Source: a virus. Taken from it: a stretch of 40,321 bases of DNA. Of the stretch, positions 17,341-22,239 are shown piece after piece. The position numbers and the translations under genes are program-made. The DNA lies in the IMG/VR virus record IMGVR_UViG_3300047480_000145, positions 1-40,321 of that record. One strand, 5' to 3'. The notes beneath the pieces were generated by a model, which worked only from the letters and a program-made list of their open reading frames with translations, made no database searches and was not told where the DNA came from. The first letter of the stretch is position 1. Every line of letters begins with the position of its first letter.

Positions 17341-17455
17341 CTATGTCCCTAAATTTGTGCCAGACCGTCAAGACTGTGACGGACGCATATTGGCTTATCT
17401 GGCTTTCCCATGGGTCGGTACCCACGCTGACTAATCAACGATAGCGGTTACCTAG

Positions 17456-17526
17456 CATACCCCCAAGGACTCGAACCTTGACAAACAGTGTTGGAGACTG
17501 TTGTGCTGCCATTACACTAGAGGCAT
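17456..17526 (-). tRNA. tRNA-Trp (anticodon CCA)
   Basis: A complete 71-nt cloverleaf can be drawn by hand. The acceptor 5' strand ATGCCTC pairs with GGGGTAT (two G-U pairs) and the discriminator is G. The D stem is GTGT/GCAC around AATGGCA. The anticodon stem is ACAGT/ACTGT with loop CTCCAAC, anticodon CCA. The T stem is CAAGG/CCTTG with loop TTCGAGT. No CCA end is encoded. A1-U72 and G73 agree with bacterial tRNA-Trp. It lies 115 bases ahead of the terminase start and is probably co-transcribed with the late genes. Tryptophan supply for late proteins is the obvious possible role. Confidence 0.92.
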
Positions 17527-17530
17527 AGAG

Positions 17531-17557
17531 GACCTACCCAGCAGTACCAGGTAGGTC
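17531..17557 (-). promoter_or_regulatory. 8-bp hairpin between leader terminator and tRNA-Trp
   Basis: GACCTACC at 17531-17538 pairs perfectly with 17550-17557 around an 11-base loop. It lies a few bases upstream of the tRNA 5' end and has no T run. It could aid tRNA processing or be part of a terminator/antiterminator arrangement with the neighbouring hairpin. Confidence 0.5.
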
Positions 17558-17559
17558 AT

Positions 17560-17591
17560 AAAAAGGCACCCAGTCCCAAGGGGACGGGTGC
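17560..17591 (-). terminator. intrinsic terminator in the late leader
   Basis: On the minus strand an 11-bp stem (GCACCC plus GTCCC arms at 17586-17591 and 17581-17585, paired with 17566-17571 and 17573-17577, one bulged A) closes a three-base loop. It is followed by C and five T (17560-17564). It stands upstream of tRNA-Trp and terminase, so it would stop late transcription early unless overridden. Confidence 0.75.
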
Positions 17592-17690
17592 AACTATAGA
17601 TGCTATAGACTCTTAATCCGTAAACTTACCAAGAGGTTATAGCACCTTTGCACAGGCAGTATTTACCCGCCTGCAATAGTCTGTTAGTCA

Positions 17691-17724
17691 GTATCTACAG
17701 CCTGTTGTCACAGTCAGTAGATAC
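17691..17724. repeat. inverted repeat, 8-bp arms
   Basis: GTATCTAC at 17691-17698 is repeated inverted at 17717-17724 with 18 bases between. Flanking AGTCT/AGACT bases extend the symmetry imperfectly. It falls inside the proposed late leader RNA, so it may be an RNA hairpin, though a protein-binding site is equally possible. Confidence 0.5.
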
Positions 17725-17733
17725 AGACTGTAC

Positions 17734-17754
17734 GCAAGGGCCTGAAGCCCTTGC
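17734..17754. repeat. 8-bp hairpin in the late leader
   Basis: GCAAGGGC at 17734-17741 pairs with 17747-17754 around CTGAA. The stem is perfect, and no T run follows on either strand. It would form soon after the start of the proposed late transcript. A related AAGCCCT/AGGGCTT hairpin occurs near the early promoter at 18136-18161. Confidence 0.55.
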
Positions 17755-17763
17755 TATAGTATC

Positions 17764-17777
17764 GGTAATAAATTACC
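17764..17777. promoter_or_regulatory. operator-like palindrome at the late start site
   Basis: GGTAAT at 17764-17769 and ATTACC at 17772-17777 form a 6-bp inverted repeat with two central bases. It begins four bases downstream of the proposed minus-strand -10 box, i.e. over the expected transcription start. This is typical placement for a repressor or activator site. Confidence 0.45.
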
Positions 17778-17780
17778 TCT

Positions 17781-17809
17781 ACTATATATTAATCCGTTCA
17801 AACACCCAA
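17781..17809 (-). promoter_or_regulatory. candidate late promoter (minus strand)
   Basis: Minus-strand TTGGGT (17804-17809) and TATAGT (17781-17786) are separated by exactly 17 bases. The -10 box is good for an actinobacterial housekeeping sigma factor and the -35 is partial. A 7-bp inverted repeat (CCCAAAA at 17805-17811 with 17819-17825) covers the -35 box. Transcription would run through the hairpins and terminator above toward tRNA-Trp and the terminase. Confidence 0.45.
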
Positions 17810-17844
17810 AACGAACACTTTTGGGCAGGTGATTTACATCACAT

Positions 17845-17873
17845 ATAGTAGATTAACTATAACCGCAGGTCAG
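17845..17873 (-). promoter_or_regulatory. second candidate minus-strand promoter
   Basis: CTGACC (17868-17873) and TACTAT (17845-17850) on the minus strand have a 17-base spacer. It lies upstream of the first candidate. Either or both may serve the late arm. Only mapping of 5' ends can decide. Confidence 0.35.
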
Positions 17874-17960
17874 AGCAGTATTACCAGTACTGTGGCAGGG
17901 GCATACTGTTGTACGGAAATATTTTTGTCAGAGATACTCTACTACTTTCAACTACAATTA

Positions 17961-17995
17961 AACAGTCTGGGGTCATTTAGACCCACAGAACTGTT
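17961..17995. repeat. long hairpin, 14 paired bases with two bulged A
   Basis: The left arm 17961-17974 and right arm 17980-17995 pair over 14 positions around loop ATTTA, with two unpaired A on the right arm. The minus-strand copy is followed by TTTAATTGT, a poor T run. It could be a weak terminator for minus-strand RNA, an RNA element, or an origin structure. Confidence 0.5.
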
Positions 17996-18158
17996 TGCTA
18001 CCGCTCAACTGTTACTGTTACAGAGAGCGCTGGCTGGAAGACTATCCACGGCGCTCCATAACAATAACTATTCCGCGCCCAGTTAAAAACAAAATCCTAC
18101 TGGCTAGCCTAACTGGTTGGCTGTATCAGCCCAATCAAGCCCTTGAAAAGAGCAGGGC

Positions 18159-18188
18159 TTGACAGTGCTGAGGTGTGGATTGTGTAGT
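18159..18188 (+). promoter_or_regulatory. early promoter
   Basis: A consensus TTGACA (18159-18164) is followed after 18 bases by TGTAGT (18183-18188, four of six matches to TATAAT). It is the only good promoter just upstream of the first plus-strand gene, which begins at 18223. A hairpin (CAAGCCCT at 18136-18143 with 18154-18161) abuts the -35 box. Confidence 0.55.
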
Positions 18189-18204
18189 TAGAAATACTAA
18201 CTAC
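18184..18204. promoter_or_regulatory. operator-like inverted repeat over early -10/+1
   Basis: GTAGTTAG (18184-18191) and CTAACTAC (18197-18204) are perfect inverted copies separated by AAATA. They overlap the proposed -10 box and start site, so a bound protein would block initiation. Alternatively the repeat forms a 5' hairpin in the leader of the first early message. Confidence 0.5.
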
Positions 18205-18222
18205 AGAAAGGAAGTGAATGCT

Positions 18223-18612
18223 ATGTCTGATGAACTGACTGTCTCCAACCCATGCTACCAGTGCATGATTCAGATGGAACTATGCCCAGACTGTACCGAC
18301 CTACGGGACAGCCGAGCAAGCAATATCGCCCATGACCTGGTAGATGAGGGCAACCTTATCTATCGTGCTCAATGGCACGCTGTGACTGAGCCGTCTGCCC
18401 ATGAGTGGGTTGGGGCTACTACCAGAGTAGAGCCTTACTTTGTCTACGCTACCCAAACATGGGAGGATACACGGGAAGAATTCATGGAACCAACCACGAA
18501 CCTATCTGACCGTTTCTTTGAGTTGATTGTGGACATTGGCCCACATGAGACTGTATGCCAAGAATGCAATATGGTGTGCAACAAGCACGCTGTATGTCCA
18601 AGTTGTAACTAA
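18223..18612 (+). CDS. first early protein, two zinc-ribbon-like ends (129 aa)
   Basis: The start is placed at ATG 18223, eight bases after GGAAG. An upstream in-frame ATG at 18175 would overlap the promoter. The N-terminus has CYQCMIQMELCPDC (C-x2-C-x6-C-x2-C). The C-terminus has CQECNMVCNKHAVCPSC, ending in CPSCN. Each looks able to hold one zinc. The middle contains Trp-rich beta-like stretches. As the first gene behind the early promoter it is a good candidate for a host-takeover factor. No family was recognised and no catalytic motif is visible. Confidence 0.75.
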   Translation: MSDELTVSNPCYQCMIQMELCPDCTDLRDSRASNIAHDLVDEGNLIYRAQWHAVTEPSAHEWVGATTRVEPYFVYATQTWEDTREEFMEPTTNLSDRFFELIVDIGPHETVCQECNMVCNKHAVCPSCN

Positions 18613-18618
18613 TCCCTA

Positions 18619-18655
18619 GCAGACCTGCTCTGAACAAGTGCAGGAGCAGGTCTGC
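18619..18655 (+). promoter_or_regulatory. 12-bp perfect hairpin between two early genes
   Basis: GCAGACCTGCTC at 18619-18630 pairs fully with 18644-18655 around 13 bases. No T run follows (ACAACAACACT), so it is not a standard terminator. It may act as an mRNA stabiliser, a processing site or a protein-binding site between the first and second early genes. Confidence 0.6.
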
Positions 18656-18689
18656 ACAACAACACTACCAACAGAAAAGGAAATAACAA

Positions 18690-19004
18690 ATGAACACAGT
18701 TACATTCAAGAACAGCGTAATCAAGAATGTTGTTGACCGCAATGGTTTCTACACAGCAACAATCAACGACTACGAGCAACTACCAACAGGGCGCATGATT
18801 TGCTCTGACTCAACACGAGTAGTTATCTTTGACGAGAATGTCATTGCTCAACTACGAGAACTAAACTGGTTAGATGACCAGTCAGCATACATCAACGCAG
18901 AGGGCATCGGTAACACTCGATGGGACCGCCGCCCAAACATTGAGAACAAAGACCGCAAGCCTGGTCTCAAGCAGGTAGTACTTACAGCGGTTACACAGGC
19001 ATAA
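18690..19004 (+). CDS. 104-aa early protein of unknown function
   Basis: The start ATG 18690 follows an AAAAGGAAAT ribosome site. The product is soluble, beats between short strands (TVTFKNSVIKNVV, RVVIFDENVIAQL) and a basic C-terminus (NKDRKPGLKQVVLTAVTQA). The last gene of the first early unit, it is followed directly by an intrinsic terminator. A small nucleic-acid-binding or regulatory role is possible from size and charge, but no family is recognised. Confidence 0.7.
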   Translation: MNTVTFKNSVIKNVVDRNGFYTATINDYEQLPTGRMICSDSTRVVIFDENVIAQLRELNWLDDQSAYINAEGIGNTRWDRRPNIENKDRKPGLKQVVLTAVTQA

Positions 19005-19010
19005 TCTAGA

Positions 19011-19052
19011 AGGCAGGTGGGGGCTTCGGATCTCACCTGCCTCTATTTTTTT
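19011..19052 (+). terminator. intrinsic terminator of first early unit
   Basis: AGGCAGGTG (19011-19019) pairs with CACCTGCCT (19034-19042), a perfect 9-bp stem around a 14-base loop. After C-T-A comes a run of seven T (19046-19052). It closes the two-gene unit 18223-19004 on the plus strand. Confidence 0.9.
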
Positions 19053-19066
19053 GCCCAGGGAAACCG

Positions 19067-19072
19067 TATAAG
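19067..19072 (+). promoter_or_regulatory. possible -10 box for second early unit
   Basis: TATAAG lies 15 bases after the terminator and 43 bases before the next gene. No convincing -35 is found at 16-18 bases upstream. A promoter is expected here because the terminator would otherwise isolate the rest of the plus arm. Confidence 0.25.
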
Positions 19073-19114
19073 TTCAGACAACAGCGAGTCCATCTATCCA
19101 AGAAAGGTAACAAA

Positions 19115-19318
19115 ATGTTATTAGAATCCAGCGACCTATTAGCCTTGTTTATTGCAATGGGAACAAGTATTGTAGTTATTACACTAGCAATCAGACAGAA
19201 TGCTGTATTGCATAAAGAGAATATAAATCTACGCCGTGCACTACATAGATATAGAACAGCCAGAAATTTCTACTATGACCCAGACATAGCAAAGGAAGAC
19301 CTATGGACAACAAAGTAA
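19115..19318 (+). CDS. 67-aa single-pass membrane protein
   Basis: ATG 19115 follows AAGAAAGG. A hydrophobic segment at about residues 8-26 (LLALFIAMGTSIVVITLAI) is followed by a short basic, helical cytoplasmic-type tail (ENINLRRALHRYRTARNF). It is likely an inner-membrane protein with its C-terminus in the cytoplasm. The reading overlaps the next gene by 16 bases. Early membrane microproteins often affect superinfection or host envelope functions, but no role can be assigned here. Confidence 0.65.
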   Translation: MLLESSDLLALFIAMGTSIVVITLAIRQNAVLHKENINLRRALHRYRTARNFYYDPDIAKEDLWTTK

Positions 19319-19452
19319 GATTCCAAACACACCAGTGCCACGACTGTGGAATGGATATTCTTGTAGATGTAAATAGAACATCACCCCGAAACTACTGCGT
19401 ACTATGCGCATGGGCAAAGATAGGAGCAGTAAATGTCACACACAGTAAATGA
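19303..19452 (+). CDS. 49-aa zinc-ribbon microprotein
   Basis: ATG 19303 lies inside the end of the preceding gene, in another frame. The product has CHDCGMDI and CVLCAWAKIG, i.e. two CxxC pairs about 20 residues apart, as in a minimal zinc ribbon. It overlaps the next start by 20 bases. It may bind nucleic acid or a host protein; the function is unknown. Confidence 0.6.
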   Translation: MDNKVRFQTHQCHDCGMDILVDVNRTSPRNYCVLCAWAKIGAVNVTHSK

Positions 19453-19561
19453 AATAGCGGACTTAAACGAGTCCATTGACAAAGCAATCCTCAGCCTCAA
19501 AGCAGCCAACGCCATCCTCGAAGAGATGATGGCAACAGGTAGAATCTATGTGGAGGAATAA
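19433..19561 (+). CDS. 42-aa helical microprotein
   Basis: ATG 19433 follows GGAGCAG. The product is one amphipathic helix with heptad-like leucine spacing (LNESIDKAILSLKAANAIL) and an acidic end. It overlaps both neighbours (TAATG at its end). A small coiled-coil protein is likely. No family was recognised. Confidence 0.5.
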   Translation: MSHTVNEIADLNESIDKAILSLKAANAILEEMMATGRIYVEE

Positions 19562-19800
19562 TGGCAGAGTTAATAGAACAAGAAGTTGTTGGTGAGTATC
19601 TAGTATCAACAGTCAAACTATCAATGGACCATAGTTTTGGTGGACCAGTAGAACTCTGGTATGAGACCATGATATTCAAGCAAGGCAGTTGGATGGACCT
19701 ATACTGCGAACGCTATGAGACAGAAGAACAATCAAGGTTTGGACATAAAAAAGCAGTAGCCCTTGCTCAATCCTGGAAGGAAGGACATGGAGACGTATAA
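19561..19800 (+). CDS. 79-aa conserved actinophage-type protein
   Basis: The start overlaps the previous stop (TAATG) and follows GGAGG. It contains the pattern YETMIF, DLYCERYETEEQ and GHKKAVALA. I recall this from small early proteins of actinobacterial phages (ETMVF ... RYxTEEEA ... GH). It looks like a compact alpha/beta fold with one cysteine. The function is unknown in the family as far as I know. Confidence 0.75.
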   Translation: MAELIEQEVVGEYLVSTVKLSMDHSFGGPVELWYETMIFKQGSWMDLYCERYETEEQSRFGHKKAVALAQSWKEGHGDV

Positions 19801-19963
19801 CCTTATTGACCTGCACCCATACAAGTCAGCACTAATAGTTGATTACGATTTAGGTGACTACTTACGTGAACACTCATGGGATTTTGATACACCAATTGAT
19901 AAACAAAACTTCATAGAACTATGGGAATTAATAGAGCAGTACATAAAAGAGGAAAGCAAGTGA
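19787..19963 (+). CDS. 58-aa acidic protein
   Basis: The start is put at ATG 19787, which follows GGAAGGA. A longer frame from 19763 has no such site. The product (METYNLIDLHPYKSALI...) is acidic with a helical C-terminus (FIELWELIEQYIKEES). It overlaps both neighbours. No family was recognised. Confidence 0.6.
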   Translation: METYNLIDLHPYKSALIVDYDLGDYLREHSWDFDTPIDKQNFIELWELIEQYIKEESK

Positions 19964-20211
19964 ACTTCCATATAGAATCTAAAAGGTCTTGGGTTGGAAG
20001 ACCAGGACTAAATGTAAGGTTCAAGTTAAGTATTTGGCACAACTACCATTGTGATATGCCAGATGCTAGAGGCTGGGAGTCTAGTGGTCATAAGTACTGG
20101 CAATACTATAAGTTCGAAGGATGTATGCACACCTCACGAACTAAAAAAGAAATCAAACAACACAAGATATGGCACGAACGAGCAATCAGAGGGGAGTTTG
20201 CAAATGAGTAA
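19960..20211 (+). CDS. 83-aa basic, aromatic-rich protein (GTG start)
   Basis: GTG 19960 overlaps the preceding TGA and follows GAGGAAAG, so it is preferred over the upstream ATG 19921. The product is rich in Trp, Tyr, His and Lys (SIWHNYHCDMP, YWQYYKFEGCMH, KKEIKQHKIWHE). Two Cys and several His could bind metal. Its function is unknown. It belongs to the chain of overlapping early microgenes. Confidence 0.6.
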   Translation: MNFHIESKRSWVGRPGLNVRFKLSIWHNYHCDMPDARGWESSGHKYWQYYKFEGCMHTSRTKKEIKQHKIWHERAIRGEFANE

Positions 20212-20284
20212 TCCAGACGCATGCTGTAGTCAGTGCGGTACAGCATGCGAAATCTGTAACCTAGAAGAGGAAGATAATGACTAG
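20204..20284 (+). CDS. 26-aa Cys-rich microprotein
   Basis: ATG 20204 follows GGGGAG. The product reads MSNPDACCSQCGTACEICN and ends acidic, giving CSQC and CEIC pairs seven residues apart, a minimal zinc-binding pattern. It overlaps both neighbours by 8 bases, as real genes here do. Shortness is the main doubt. Confidence 0.5.
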   Translation: MSNPDACCSQCGTACEICNLEEEDND

Positions 20285-20456
20285 ACCATTACAAGAAACC
20301 CTTGATGCTATGGCTCGTGCAGTTGAGCCAGTATTCTGGTCAGAGTTAGCAACACTAACTCATGAGACACAAGTAGAACAGTTCGGATTCTGTGCCTGTG
20401 AAGATACAGAAATCCATGAGCACCCATACGATGACTGCCCGAAAGGACAGTCATGA
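20277..20456 (+). CDS. 59-aa acidic protein with CAC and HEH
   Basis: ATG 20277 follows GAGGAAG. The N-terminal half is helical (ETLDAMARAVEPVFWSEL). The C-terminal half holds FCACEDTEIHEHPYDDC, a cluster of three Cys and two His that could bind metal. It overlaps the next frame (ATGA). No family was recognised. Confidence 0.55.
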   Translation: MTRPLQETLDAMARAVEPVFWSELATLTHETQVEQFGFCACEDTEIHEHPYDDCPKGQS

Positions 20457-20548
20457 CAATTATTGAGTGGCATTCAATCGTTCTTATATATTTATTAATC
20501 CGTAGCATACTAAGAAAGGAATGTAAATGTCCTACGAACCACCACTAG
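20453..20548 (+). CDS. candidate 31-aa membrane microprotein
   Basis: ATG 20453 overlaps the preceding stop. A hydrophobic stretch (WHSIVLIYLLIRSIL) is followed by a basic Cys-containing tail (RKECKCPTNHH). It overlaps the next gene by 22 bases. It could be a real single-pass protein or only spacing sequence; the AAGAAAGGA near its end is the ribosome site for the next gene. Confidence 0.35.
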   Translation: MTIIEWHSIVLIYLLIRSILRKECKCPTNHH

Positions 20549-20631
20549 AAGATGACATAGCACTAGACAAAGAGATAGAAGAAGAGGATGATGGTTACCA
20601 AGAACCAGACAGGATGTGGGGCGATGAATGA
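20527..20631 (+). CDS. 34-aa very acidic protein
   Basis: ATG 20527 follows AGAAAGGA at good spacing. The product is almost half Asp/Glu (LEDDIALDKEIEEEDDGY) and ends PDRMWGDE. Such small acidic proteins can mimic DNA and inhibit DNA-binding host enzymes; here that is only a possibility. It overlaps the next gene by 8 bases. Confidence 0.5.
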   Translation: MSYEPPLEDDIALDKEIEEEDDGYQEPDRMWGDE

Positions 20632-20719
20632 AATATCAATCCTCCCTCTCACACCATTACAGTCCTGGGCATTCCTCATTACAGTTTTCTATATCCTCTA
20701 CAGATGGGTTGTTAGATGA
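20624..20719 (+). CDS. 31-aa membrane microprotein preceding the transglycosylase
   Basis: ATG 20624 lies in the end of the acidic gene. The product has one hydrophobic segment (LQSWAFLITVFYILYRWVV), with an acidic-polar N-terminus and positive C-terminus. Its stop overlaps the transglycosylase start (ATGA), so the two are probably co-translated. It might anchor or export the partner, or be a small holin-like protein. Confidence 0.5.
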   Translation: MNEISILPLTPLQSWAFLITVFYILYRWVVR

Positions 20720-21129
20720 AGAAACTATTAACACTGCTTACCGCATGGTCGCTAGCATTCTGGTCTCTGCTACCAGGGCACATGCCACCAGTGCAAGCCG
20801 ATACCAAAGAGAAACCAACAGAGATAAGCGAGTTCCATTGGACCAAGCGTGCTCTGAAACTGTATGCAAAACAGTTCATGAACATGGCTTACCCACATTG
20901 GAACTCATCTGAGCACCGTGCTCTCATGAAATTGTGGGGTAAAGAATCAGCATGGAATCCAGCAGCAGACAATCCAAACAGTTCTGCATTTGGTATTCCA
21001 CAGTTGCTTAACCTTGACCCTGCAACCCCAGCCCCGCGTCAGATTGAGCGGGGGCTGGAGTACATACAACACCGTTACGAGAAACCATCAGTTGCTTGGT
21101 CGCATTGGCGAAGCAATGGATGGTACTAA
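20716..21129 (+). CDS. secreted lytic transglycosylase-like protein
   Basis: This 137-aa protein has a signal peptide (KK, then LLTLLTAWSLAFWSLLPG, possible cleavage after VQA at about 28). It is followed by a transglycosylase-type domain. LWGKESAWNP at about 74-81 carries the catalytic-type Glu77, then AFGIPQLL. The C-terminal block QIERGLEYIQHRYEKPSVAW and HWRSNGWY is the pattern I recall from actinobacterial peptidoglycan transglycosylases. The substrate would be the host cell wall. It is encoded on the early arm, far from the M15 lysis gene at 31323. Early wall remodelling, superinfection exclusion or lysis help are all possible. Confidence 0.85.
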   Translation: MKKLLTLLTAWSLAFWSLLPGHMPPVQADTKEKPTEISEFHWTKRALKLYAKQFMNMAYPHWNSSEHRALMKLWGKESAWNPAADNPNSSAFGIPQLLNLDPATPAPRQIERGLEYIQHRYEKPSVAWSHWRSNGWY

Positions 21130-21132
21130 ACA

Positions 21133-21210
21133 GGGCCGAAGATAAGAAAGTTGGTGCAAATCCAACCGCGGCTACGCGACCTGAGTAAGTCAAAAAACTG
21201 CTCACCTAAC
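21133..21210 (+). promoter_or_regulatory. structured leader RNA upstream of DUF4192 gene, cobalamin-riboswitch-like core motif
   Basis: The 103-bp gap holds three successive hairpins: GTTGG/CCAAC (21150-21154 with 21162-21166, loop TGCAAAT); CGCG/CGCG (21067-type arms at 21167-21170 and 21175-21178); and TGAG plus AGT paired with ACT plus CTCA (about 21182-21204). The string GAAAGTTGGTGCAAATCC resembles the conserved GGGAA...GGTGCAAATCC core of cobalamin riboswitches. CGCGACCTGAG loosely matches their CCCGCAACTGT block. The match is partial, and the downstream gene has no known B12 link. Confidence 0.35.
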
Positions 21211-21232
21211 CAACAAACCAAAGGAGAAAGAA

Positions 21233-21733
21233 ATGACAGTAACACTAGAAGAAATCGAAAACTACTACGCAATCCTACTAGGTGAGGATGGCAAAGAAAA
21301 ACAACTACAAGCACAACGCAAGCGTCTAACAGATGCTATCTATGCACAACTTGATTCAGGTGAAGAGCCAGATTCAGACCATATTGCAGAGGTTGCAGCA
21401 GGTATGCAGAAAGATGTTCAGTTGCGTGACTTTGTATTAGGTCTACCATCTGAGCGTGACATTGAAGATGTCAATCGTTACCTCACAGCATTCTATAACT
21501 CAGTACCTTCTGAGTTCATTGCACCGATTGCAAGTGTGTTGGCTGCAAATCTTTACTCAATCGAGGATGCTGGCAAGGCAAGAGAAGTGCTATCAAAGGC
21601 ACAAGAAGTTAGCCCAACATATTCATTGGCATTGTTATTGAATCGTGTATTCAATTCAGGTTGGCCAGCAGGTGCGTTCAAGGCTATGACAGTTGAACTA
21701 CACCCAAAGGTCAAGGCAGGGATGGGTATCTAA
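21233..21733 (+). CDS. DUF4192 domain protein
   Basis: ATG 21233 follows AAAGGAGAAAG. The 166-aa product has a helical first half. The C-terminal part (IAPIASVLAANLYSIEDAGKA, then SKAQEVSPTYSLALLLNRVF) matches the end of DUF4192, a family common in actinobacteria and their phages and of unknown function. The usual domain is longer, so this is a reduced form. It starts a series of mid-size conserved genes after the microgene cluster. A structured leader precedes it. Confidence 0.75.
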   Translation: MTVTLEEIENYYAILLGEDGKEKQLQAQRKRLTDAIYAQLDSGEEPDSDHIAEVAAGMQKDVQLRDFVLGLPSERDIEDVNRYLTAFYNSVPSEFIAPIASVLAANLYSIEDAGKAREVLSKAQEVSPTYSLALLLNRVFNSGWPAGAFKAMTVELHPKVKAGMGI

Positions 21734-21735
21734 TC

Positions 21736-22227
21736 ATGGGATTGGATATGTATCTCTATGCCAACAAAGGCATATCATCCGTTGAGTTTGAAAACAAAAA
21801 CGGAACACTAACCAAGAAGACTAATGCTGACTATGGAATCTTAGCCTCCCTTATGGGGGCTACAGATTGGGCTATGCCAGAAGAAGACTTTGCTTATGCA
21901 CGGGTACAACTACAAGTTGGATACTGGCGTAAAGTAAATGCTATCCATAACTGGTTCGTTGAGAACTTAGCAGATGGAGAAGACAACTGTAATCCAATCT
22001 ATGTTCCACACTCATCACTAGTTGACCTAAAGATTCTGTGCCAAGAAGTAATAGATGACCCAGATAAAGCAGCCGAACTACTGCCAACTGGCTCAGGCTT
22101 TTTCTTTGGCAGCACAGATTATGACGAGTGGTATCTTGAAGGTATCAAGCATACCCTTGCAATACTAACCAAAGTAATTGAAGATGTACCTGAAGGATGG
22201 TCCTTCGAGTATCAGGCTTCATGGTAA
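21736..22227 (+). CDS. conserved MGLDMYL-type phage protein
   Basis: The 163-aa product begins MGLDMYLYANKG and contains VGYWRKVNAIHNWFVENL, DNCNPIYVPHSSLVDLKILC and GFFFGSTDYDEWYLEG. This pattern is a widespread phage and bacterial protein family, recognised by the same start and YWRK-N-IHxWF motif, with no established function known to me. The gene lies two bases after DUF4192 and is clearly co-transcribed. Confidence 0.8.
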   Translation: MGLDMYLYANKGISSVEFENKNGTLTKKTNADYGILASLMGATDWAMPEEDFAYARVQLQVGYWRKVNAIHNWFVENLADGEDNCNPIYVPHSSLVDLKILCQEVIDDPDKAAELLPTGSGFFFGSTDYDEWYLEGIKHTLAILTKVIEDVPEGWSFEYQASW

Positions 22228-22239
22228 AGAAAGGAACAC

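Larger units (their letters stand above)
17341..18222. other. divergent control region without protein genes
   Basis: About 880 bp separate the terminase start from the first early gene. Besides the tRNA, promoters, operators and terminator listed separately, it contains many inverted repeats. Examples are GAGCGC at 18025-18030 with its complement at 18051-18056, and ATAGT/AACTAT-type arms near 17845-17860. Open frames here are short and lack ribosome sites, so I call none. Hairpin density and central placement also make it a candidate replication origin, but I found no iterons or DnaA-box cluster. Confidence 0.75.

Noticed and set aside
17591-17646. Second tRNA beside tRNA-Trp (GGTGC...GCACC arms)
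   Set aside because: The enclosed length is about 60 nt, the D and T arms cannot be formed, and an anticodon stem would have mismatches. It is more likely leader RNA structure.
17829-18086. 85-aa plus-strand frame in the control region
   Set aside because: It runs across several hairpins and promoter elements, lacks a ribosome site and has no protein-like pattern.
17611-20500. TTAATCCGT motif occurring at about 17612, 17789 and 20494 as a regulator site
   Set aside because: Three copies of a 9-mer with different surroundings, one inside a coding frame, are too little to support a shared function.
21150-21175. tRNA 3' half or attP core (GTTGG stem, TGCAAAT loop, CCAAC)
   Set aside because: The loop has G where tRNAs have the conserved second T of TTC, no anticodon arm or matching acceptor 5' strand is upstream, and there is no integrase.
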